Shown here in pieces: positions 5,893 through 9,795 of a stretch of DNA of 9,795 bases. Numbering within the stretch: position 1 is the first letter of the stretch; the number at the start of each line of letters is the position of its first letter. The stretch covers positions 1 through 9,795 of the forward strand of contig SFFS01000093.1 of NCBI GenBank assembly GCA_004557805.1. Direction: 5' to 3'. A model generated the notes under the pieces. The model worked only from the letters and a program-made list of their open reading frames with translations, searched no databases and was not told the DNA's origin. Source of the stretch: Clostridiales bacterium. GTDB taxonomy: Bacteria; Bacillota; Clostridia; Christensenellales; Aristaeellaceae. The position numbers were made by a program, and so were the translations under genes.

Positions 5893-6829
5893 CATTCTGG
5901 AAGTCAGCCACCTGAAAAAATACTTCAAAACGCGTCAGGGCATGGTGCATGCGGTGGACGATGTGAGCTTTACGCTTGGCCGCGGCAAAACGCTGGGCGT
6001 GGTGGGCGAGTCGGGCTGCGGCAAATCGACCATCGGCCGCGTCATTTTGCAGCTGATTAAGCCTACCTCCGGCAGCGTCAAGTTCAACGGGCGCGAAATC
6101 GTCGGCCTTCGCAGCGGCGAAATGCGCCATTTGCGCAAGGAAATGCAGATGATCTTTCAGGATCCGTATTCGTCCATCGACCCGCGCCGGACGGTCAACC
6201 AGATCATCGGCGAACCGCTGCGCGTCCACAAAATCCGCCCCGACCGCGCCGCGCGCGAGGAGCGCGTGCTGGAGCTGATGGAAACCGTCGGCCTGGCCGA
6301 GCGGCTCATCAACGCCTATCCGCATGAGCTGGACGGCGGCCGCCGTCAGCGCGTGGGCATCGCGTGCGCGCTGGCCGTCGAGCCGAGCTTTATCGTCTGC
6401 GATGAGCCGGTTTCGGCGCTGGACGTATCGATTCAGGCGCAGATTCTGAACCTGCTCAAGCATCTGCAGCAGCAGATCGGCCTGACCTATATTTTCATCA
6501 CGCACGATCTGTCGGTCGTCAACCATTTTTCCGACGATATTGCGGTCATGTATCTGGGGCAGGTGGTGGAACTGACCTCCGCGGAGGAACTGTTTGCAAA
6601 GCCGCTGCATCCGTATACGCAGGCGCTCCTTTCGGCGATTCCCGTGCCGAAAATCGGCGCAAAGAAAGAGCGGATCATCCTCAAGGGCGAGATCAGCTCG
6701 CCGATCGATCCGCCGGATCAGTGCCGCTTCGCCAAGCGCTGCCTGTATGCTACGGACGAATGCCGCGCCAAGTGCCCGCCGCTGCGCGAGGCTGCGCCGG
6801 GCCATCAGGTGGCCTGCTGGCGCGTCTGA
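5882..6829 (+). CDS. dppF: Peptide ABC transporter ATP-binding protein, DppF/OppF type
   Basis: This is the second ATPase, expected to form a heterodimer with DppD. ATG 5882 gives 315 residues and has AAAGGAG (5867-5873) eight nt upstream inside dppD; an in-frame ATG at 5825 lies upstream of that SD and is rejected. Walker A is GESGCGKS (42-49), the Q-loop glutamine is 93, Walker B is FIVCDEP (170-176) with Glu175, and the switch His is 208. The ABC signature reads LDGGRRQR (150-157) instead of LSGGQ; this variant is, to my knowledge, common in Clostridia and Thermotogae DppF proteins, so it does not imply inactivity. The C-terminal cysteine motif is present (Cys281, 287, 294, 298, 312). It is the last gene of the operon and is followed 17 nt later by a terminator. 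Confidence 0.94.
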   Translation: MSDNILEVSHLKKYFKTRQGMVHAVDDVSFTLGRGKTLGVVGESGCGKSTIGRVILQLIKPTSGSVKFNGREIVGLRSGEMRHLRKEMQMIFQDPYSSIDPRRTVNQIIGEPLRVHKIRPDRAAREERVLELMETVGLAERLINAYPHELDGGRRQRVGIACALAVEPSFIVCDEPVSALDVSIQAQILNLLKHLQQQIGLTYIFITHDLSVVNHFSDDIAVMYLGQVVELTSAEELFAKPLHPYTQALLSAIPVPKIGAKKERIILKGEISSPIDPPDQCRFAKRCLYATDECRAKCPPLREAAPGHQVACWRV

Positions 6830-6839
6830 TCCGCGCATG

Positions 6840-6869
6840 ATGACACAACGCCCCCGCCTGTGCTATAAT
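6840..6869 (+). promoter_or_regulatory. Extended -10 promoter for the LysR gene, nested in the operon terminator
   Basis: ATGACA (6840-6845, five of six consensus bases) is followed after 18 nt by a perfect TATAAT (6864-6869) with TG at 6861-6862, an extended -10. The predicted start is near 6876, in the right arm of the terminator stem. The LysR leader would then be only about 13 nt before GTG 6889. Confidence 0.65.
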
Positions 6870-6886
6870 ACCGGCGGGGGTGTTTT
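6847..6886 (+). terminator. Intrinsic terminator of the importer operon
   Basis: AACGCCCCCGCC (6847-6858) pairs with GGCGGGGGTGTT (6873-6884), 12 bp with one G-U pair. The end of the stem merges into TTTT (6883-6886). The 14-nt loop contains the -10 box of the LysR promoter. A GC-rich stem followed by Ts just after the dppF stop fits factor-independent termination, although the T-tract is short. Confidence 0.7.
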
Positions 6887-6888
6887 GC

Positions 6889-7812
6889 GTGGACTTTCGC
6901 GATCTGAATTATGTAATCGCGCTGGCGCGCTATGGTACGATCGTCACAGCCGCCAAGTCGCTGTATATTTCGCAGCCGTCGCTGACAAAGTTTTTGCAGA
7001 ACCTGGAGCATGATGTGGGCGTTCCGCTTTTCAACCGCGTGGGCAAACAATATCAGCTGACCTATGCGGGCAAGCGCTATGTGGAAAAAGCGGAGCGGAT
7101 TCTCGATCTCAAGCGCCAGCTCGACCGCGAAATGGCGGAGATTGCGCGCGAAGATCAGGGCTTGCTGCGCGTGGCGTTCCCGCTGGTTCGCGGCTCGTAC
7201 ATTTTGCCGAACGTGCTGCCCGCGTTTCACCAGCTGCACCCGCATGTGCGCGTAGAGGTGCAGGAGATGGACTCGTCGCGCCTGCAGAGCATGCTTTTGC
7301 AGGGCGATATTGATCTGGCGATTTTTTCGCAGCGGGAAATCGACAGCCGCCTGCATTACGAGCCCATCGCGGAGGAGGAGTATGTGCTCATTCTGCCGCC
7401 CGGCCATCCGCTCATTCAGACGGCGCATCGAGGGAAGCAGAAATATCCGTGGATCGATCTTGCCAGCGTTGCAAACGAGGATTTTATTATGCTCGAGGGC
7501 GGGCAGCGCTCCAAGGCCTTCATGGAAAAAATTTTCCATGATAATAAAATCGAACCCCGCGTCGTGCTTACGCTGCGCAACAACAGCACCGTCATTCAGA
7601 TGGTCAACGCGGGCTACGGCTTCAGTTTCGTGCTGGAGAGCCATATCCTAAACCTGCCCAAGAACAAGCGGCCGCGCTGCTTTTCCATCGGCGAGGAGGG
7701 TGTGCGCATGAAATGCGTGGCGGCCTGCCGTGCCGACAGCTTTCATCCGCGCTACGAGCAGGATTTTATCCGCATGGTGCGCGACTTTTATGAAAACATG
7801 CTACATGCATGA
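6889..7812 (+). CDS. LysR-family transcriptional regulator
   Basis: This is a DNA-binding regulator of 307 residues, the standard LysR length. GTG 6889 gives the usual opening (M/V)DFRDLNYVIALARYG. The in-frame GTG at 6880 adds three residues and would leave almost no leader, so it is less likely. GGGGGTG (6876-6882) six nt upstream can serve as SD. The winged helix-turn-helix covers about residues 1-60, with the recognition region at TAAKSLYISQPSLTK. A linker helix follows (about 60-88), then an effector-binding domain starting near LLRVAFPLVRGSYILP, with GDIDLAIFS and GYGFSFV as typical elements. The gene has its own promoter and terminator, so it is not simply the sixth gene of the operon. 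The effector and targets are unknown; the adjacent importer and dipeptidase are the obvious candidate targets. Confidence 0.92.
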   Translation: MDFRDLNYVIALARYGTIVTAAKSLYISQPSLTKFLQNLEHDVGVPLFNRVGKQYQLTYAGKRYVEKAERILDLKRQLDREMAEIAREDQGLLRVAFPLVRGSYILPNVLPAFHQLHPHVRVEVQEMDSSRLQSMLLQGDIDLAIFSQREIDSRLHYEPIAEEEYVLILPPGHPLIQTAHRGKQKYPWIDLASVANEDFIMLEGGQRSKAFMEKIFHDNKIEPRVVLTLRNNSTVIQMVNAGYGFSFVLESHILNLPKNKRPRCFSIGEEGVRMKCVAACRADSFHPRYEQDFIRMVRDFYENMLHA

Positions 7813-7817
7813 AGGGG

Positions 7818-7845
7818 AGGACCGCATGCCCGCGGTCCTTTTGTT
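7818..7845 (+). terminator. Intrinsic terminator of the LysR gene
   Basis: AGGACCGC (7818-7825) pairs with GCGGTCCT (7832-7839) around a 6-nt loop, followed by TTTTGTT overlapping the end of the stem. It begins five nt after the stop codon. Confidence 0.8.
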
Positions 7846-7858
7846 ATGGGATAAAAGA

Positions 7859-7894
7859 GGGAATGGCGGGGAAAGGCGGAGGGGGATGGGCGGG
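7859..7894 (+). other. Purine-rich G-tract cluster, possible G-quadruplex
   Basis: Five runs of three or more G (7859-7861, 7868-7871, 7881-7885, 7888-7890, 7892-7894) lie in a nearly all-purine stretch. One spacer of 9 nt is longer than the usual quadruplex loop. It falls in the gene-free patch between two facing terminators. No function is evident. Confidence 0.3.
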
Positions 7895-7899
7895 ATGAC

Positions 7900-7944
7900 C
7901 CCGTTTTGCACCCCTCACATGGGGATATAGGGGGTCAAAACGGG
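7900..7944. repeat. 14-bp inverted repeat with one bulge, function unknown
   Basis: CCCGTTTTG (7900-7908) pairs with CAAAACGGG (7936-7944), and after bulged C7909 ACCCC (7910-7914) pairs with GGGGT (7931-7935), leaving a 16-nt loop. No T-tract follows on either strand, so it is not a standard terminator. It sits between the LysR terminator and the tRNA terminator. Confidence 0.45.
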
Positions 7945-7963
7945 TTATAAAGGGATATGTTAC

Positions 7964-8004
7964 AAAAAAAGAAAAACCGCTGAAATCCTTTGATTTCAAC
8001 GGTT
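7964..8004 (-). terminator. Strong intrinsic terminator of tRNA-Pro
   Basis: Read on the minus strand, AACCGTTGAAATC (8004-7992) pairs over 13 bp (one G-U) with GATTTCAGCGGTT (7987-7975) around a 4-nt loop, then runs into a long T-tract broken by one C (7976-7964). It starts seven nt after the mature tRNA 3' end. Confidence 0.88.
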
Positions 8005-8011
8005 CTCTCAG

Positions 8012-8085
8012 TCTGGGTGAGAGGATTTGAACCTCCGGCCTCTTGAACCCCATTCAAGCACGCTACCAAGCTGCGCTACACCCAG
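8012..8085 (-). tRNA. tRNA-Pro, anticodon GGG
   Basis: The 74-nt minus-strand sequence folds as a full cloverleaf. The acceptor stem is CTGGGTG/CACCCAG with discriminator A, the D-arm is GCGC/GCGT with AGCTTGGTA loop, the anticodon stem is CTTGA/TCAAG with loop ATGGGGT, the variable loop is 5 nt, and the T-arm is GGAGG-TTCAAAT-CCTCT. The loop centre gives anticodon GGG, reading CCC and CCU proline codons. CCA is not encoded (CTG follows the discriminator), so it must be added after transcription. It has its own promoter and terminator and is transcribed alone. Confidence 0.95.
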
Positions 8086-8102
8086 TCGTGTCAACGGGTG
8101 AT

Positions 8103-8131
8103 ACTATACCACACATTTGAAAAAAATGCAA
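8103..8131 (-). promoter_or_regulatory. Promoter of tRNA-Pro
   Basis: On the minus strand TTGCAT (8131-8126) and TATAGT (8108-8103) are separated by 17 nt, with TGG just before the -10 (extended -10). Transcription would begin near 8096, about 11 nt before the mature tRNA 5' end, as expected for a short leader removed by RNase P. Confidence 0.7.
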
Positions 8132-8164
8132 GCCTTTTTTCTCCCGAAAACACGTTTTTATGAA

Positions 8165-9229
8165 TTATTCTTCCGGCAGTACGATTTCTGCTTCTCCGAT
8201 GATTTCGCCCGTATCGTGCGAGATCATGCGAAGCGTCAGCTTCGTCGGAATTTCAGCCGCCGCGCATTTGAAGAAATATGCGCCGGTCGAGCGCTCCGCG
8301 TCGGTGGAAGCGCCCGTGAGCCGGTAAGGCGATTCCGCGCCGTTTTCCGGCAGCAGCACGGGTTCCATCAGCCGCATGATCGAGCGGGGACGCTCGCCGT
8401 CCGCGCGGGCCATGCCATCCTCAAAGAACAGTTTCGCGCCGATTATGCTGAATTCCATGCTCGTTGCATGAATCCGCAGGCCGTCCGTTTCGAACCATGC
8501 GTCCAGCGGAACCGTGATCGACGGCAGACGTTCTGCCAGATCGACCTGCGCGGTGATGGACCAGACGGGCTGCGCCCGGCCGGAGGCGCTTTCTGCGCCG
8601 GTGAACTCCAGCGCTGCAACCGACAGCGTCATTTCGGCCGTGCCGGCATGCGGCAGGCTCTGTCCCGCTGCATCGGCAACCAGCAGGCAGTACAGCGTTT
8701 CGTTTTCAGAATCGTACCACTTGTAGTGATCGCTGACAAGCAGCGGAAACTGCGTGTCCGAATAGTCGGCGAAGCGAAGGTAAACCTGTTCTTCAAGCGT
8801 CCGCTCGTTCACGGGCTGCGCGTCCTTCTGCGCATTGCGCAGCGAATAAAGCACCGCGCACTCCTCGCCGTTCACCACGCAGTAATGCGCACGCAGCGTC
8901 ATGCCGTCCTGTGTGACGGCATGCGTCAGGTCGTTGCCCTTGACGGAATCAATGAGGCTGGCCAGCCCGGCCAGTCTCCATGGCTGCGGGTATGCGTCGG
9001 AGCTTCGGCGGAGAATAAAGTCCGGCCACATCGTTGCCGCGAGCGCCGCCCCGAGCGCCAACACGATTGTCAGCGCCAGCGCGGCGGCCATTGCGGGCCG
9101 CATGCGCGGCCTGACGCGTTCCCGCCCGCCTGCGCGCATTCTGCGCAGCGTTTCAGTCTCCATTTCCGGCGTAAAGGTCAGCGGCGCGAGACAGGCGTCC
9201 AGCGCACGGCTCACTTTGGTTTCAGCCAT
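8165..9229 (-). CDS. Single-pass membrane protein, probable anti-sigma factor (DUF4179-like)
   Basis: The product has 354 residues from ATG 9229. GGGAGGTG ends six nt upstream, inside the sigma gene, and the two genes overlap by 8 nt, so translation is coupled. The open frame continues back to 9370 but that part lies within the sigma gene and is rejected. Residues 1-45 are cytoplasmic and basic near the membrane, about 46-68 form one hydrophobic helix (AMAAALALTIVLALGAALAA), and roughly 285 residues lie outside the cell. Coupling to an ECF sigma gene and this topology indicate an anti-sigma or signal-sensing partner. No HxxxCxxC zinc anti-sigma motif is present; the N-terminal part has only one Cys. 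The region after the helix (DGMTLRAHYCVVNGEECAV) resembles DUF4179-type proteins of Bacillota, a family judgement from memory. The signal is unknown. No clear terminator follows the stop. Confidence 0.68.
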   Translation of the reverse strand: MAETKVSRALDACLAPLTFTPEMETETLRRMRAGGRERVRPRMRPAMAAALALTIVLALGAALAATMWPDFILRRSSDAYPQPWRLAGLASLIDSVKGNDLTHAVTQDGMTLRAHYCVVNGEECAVLYSLRNAQKDAQPVNERTLEEQVYLRFADYSDTQFPLLVSDHYKWYDSENETLYCLLVADAAGQSLPHAGTAEMTLSVAALEFTGAESASGRAQPVWSITAQVDLAERLPSITVPLDAWFETDGLRIHATSMEFSIIGAKLFFEDGMARADGERPRSIMRLMEPVLLPENGAESPYRLTGASTDAERSTGAYFFKCAAAEIPTKLTLRMISHDTGEIIGEAEIVLPEE

Positions 9230-9725
9230 CCCAATCACCTCCCAGCGCGTCGTTAAGCAGTTTTTTTGCGCGGCTGAGCCGCGCGTATACGGTCGGGCGC
9301 GGCACGCGCAGAATTCTTGCGATTTCCTCGACCGAAAAGTTCTGATAATAGCGCAGCAGCAGCGCTTCACGCGGCTTCAGGGGCAGCGAAAAAATCGCTT
9401 CGGTCAGGCCGATATCCTCCGGTGCGGCCGCGCGGTCGATCAACGCCGCTGCGCTTTCTCCGCGCACGGTGCGCCGCATCCACGCCGAACGCAGGTAATC
9501 GCGGCAGGTGTTGACGGCGATGCGGCACAGCCACGCCTTCTCCGCCTTCGCGCTTTGCGCGGAAAAAGCGTCCAGGTGCCGGTACGCCTTCAGAAACGTG
9601 TCCTGCACGGCGTCTTCGGCCAGGGACGCGTCGCCCAGGTAAGCCGCGCACAGGCGCAGAAGCGGCGTGCCATAGGCGCGTATCATATCCTCCGCGCGGG
9701 CGGCGCGCTTCGCGTTCGCCTCCAC
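9222..9725 (-). CDS. ECF-type RNA polymerase sigma factor (sigma-70 family)
   Basis: This is an alternative sigma factor of 167 residues, a typical ECF length, that would direct RNA polymerase to a small regulon. Region 2 covers about residues 12-82, with AYLGDASLAEDAVQDTFLKAY (about 28-48) as the core motif and WLCRIAVNTCRDYLR following. After a short linker, region 4 covers about 108-158, with LPLKPREALLLRYYQ and the helix-turn-helix SVEEIARILRVPRPTVYARLSRAKKLL. The start is GTG 9725, with GGGAGGG about seven nt upstream; the nearby ATGs at 9730 and 9727 are in other frames and hit early stops or do not enter this frame. It overlaps the downstream membrane-protein gene by 8 nt, the usual sigma/anti-sigma arrangement. 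Confidence 0.92.
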   Translation of the reverse strand: MEANAKRAARAEDMIRAYGTPLLRLCAAYLGDASLAEDAVQDTFLKAYRHLDAFSAQSAKAEKAWLCRIAVNTCRDYLRSAWMRRTVRGESAAALIDRAAAPEDIGLTEAIFSLPLKPREALLLRYYQNFSVEEIARILRVPRPTVYARLSRAKKLLNDALGGDWDG

Positions 9726-9769
9726 ATCATCGCCCTCCCTTCCTCTATAAAACGAAATACGGAACGGGG

Positions 9770-9775
9770 ATTATA
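9770..9775 (-). promoter_or_regulatory. Possible -10 box upstream of the sigma gene
   Basis: A perfect TATAAT on the minus strand lies 45 nt before the GTG start. The matching -35 would fall at or beyond the window edge, so the promoter cannot be confirmed. No convincing ECF-type autoregulatory motif is seen on the correct strand. Confidence 0.35.
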
Positions 9776-9795
9776 ACGTGAGAGAGAAATTTTTC

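Noticed and set aside
4771..5928. 385-codon minus-strand open frame opposite dppD
   Set aside because: It is rich in His, Arg, Ala and Gly, as expected of the antisense of an ABC ATPase gene, and has no start signals.
5651..6838. 395-codon minus-strand open frame opposite dppF
   Set aside because: The complement of a clearly coding dppF; composition and lack of SD indicate a GC-driven shadow.
8012..8085. tRNA gene as an integration site for a mobile element
   Set aside because: No integrase gene, no repeated tRNA 3' segment and no foreign-looking cargo are visible nearby.
8117..9256. 379-codon plus-strand open frame opposite the membrane protein
   Set aside because: It runs through the tRNA promoter region and is antisense to a gene with an SD, a membrane helix and coupling to the sigma gene; its own sequence is Arg/Gln/Ala-rich without motifs.
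9230..9370. 47-codon upstream extension of the membrane protein
   Set aside because: It overlaps sigma region 4 in another frame; ATG 9229 has a strong SD and gives the expected short cytoplasmic tail.
9761..9765. GGAAC resembling an ECF sigma -35 element
   Set aside because: It is on the plus strand, pointing away from the sigma gene and toward the window edge, with no matching -10 that could be evaluated.

Overview
The window reads as chromosomal DNA from a GC-rich, probably anaerobic member of the Bacillota (Clostridia; a Christensenellales-like gut lineage would fit, but this is inference). The support is strong purine-rich Shine-Dalgarno (SD) sequences, sigma-A type promoters with extended -10 boxes, intrinsic terminators, a tRNA gene without encoded CCA, a Clostridia-like DppF ATPase, and an ECF sigma factor followed by a DUF4179-like membrane protein. 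Intergenic regions are clearly more AT-rich than the genes. I see no insertion sequence, phage gene, CRISPR array or replication origin.

Layout. Positions 1-1034 (minus) hold the N-terminal 344 residues of an M20 zinc dipeptidase that runs off the left edge. A 363-bp AT-rich divergent region (1035-1397) carries a promoter for each direction and several inverted repeats. From 1398 to 6829 (plus) lies a complete peptide/nickel-class ABC importer: solute-binding protein, two permeases (DppB, DppC) and two ATPases (DppD, DppF). The last three junctions are 1 bp apart or overlapping. The first junction, binding protein to permease, is 148 bp long and carries two RNA hairpins. A compact terminator/promoter element (6840-6886) ends the operon and starts a LysR-family regulator gene (6889-7812, plus). 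That gene ends in its own terminator. A short gene-free patch (7846-7963) follows, then on the minus strand tRNA-Pro(GGG) with terminator and promoter, and a translationally coupled ECF sigma factor and membrane protein, probably its anti-sigma partner (8165-9725).

How the genes fit together. The binding protein would capture extracellular di- or oligopeptides, DppBC form the membrane channel, and DppDF power import. The divergent dipeptidase could hydrolyse the imported peptides. The LysR protein is the nearest candidate regulator, although it sits at the far end of the operon behind its own promoter. The tRNA and the sigma/anti-sigma pair look functionally separate.

The gene content is ordinary and I do not see a new multi-gene system. 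The most unusual features are regulatory: a hairpin that may bring a distant SD next to the dppB start codon, and the nesting of the LysR promoter and ribosome-binding site inside the operon's terminator.
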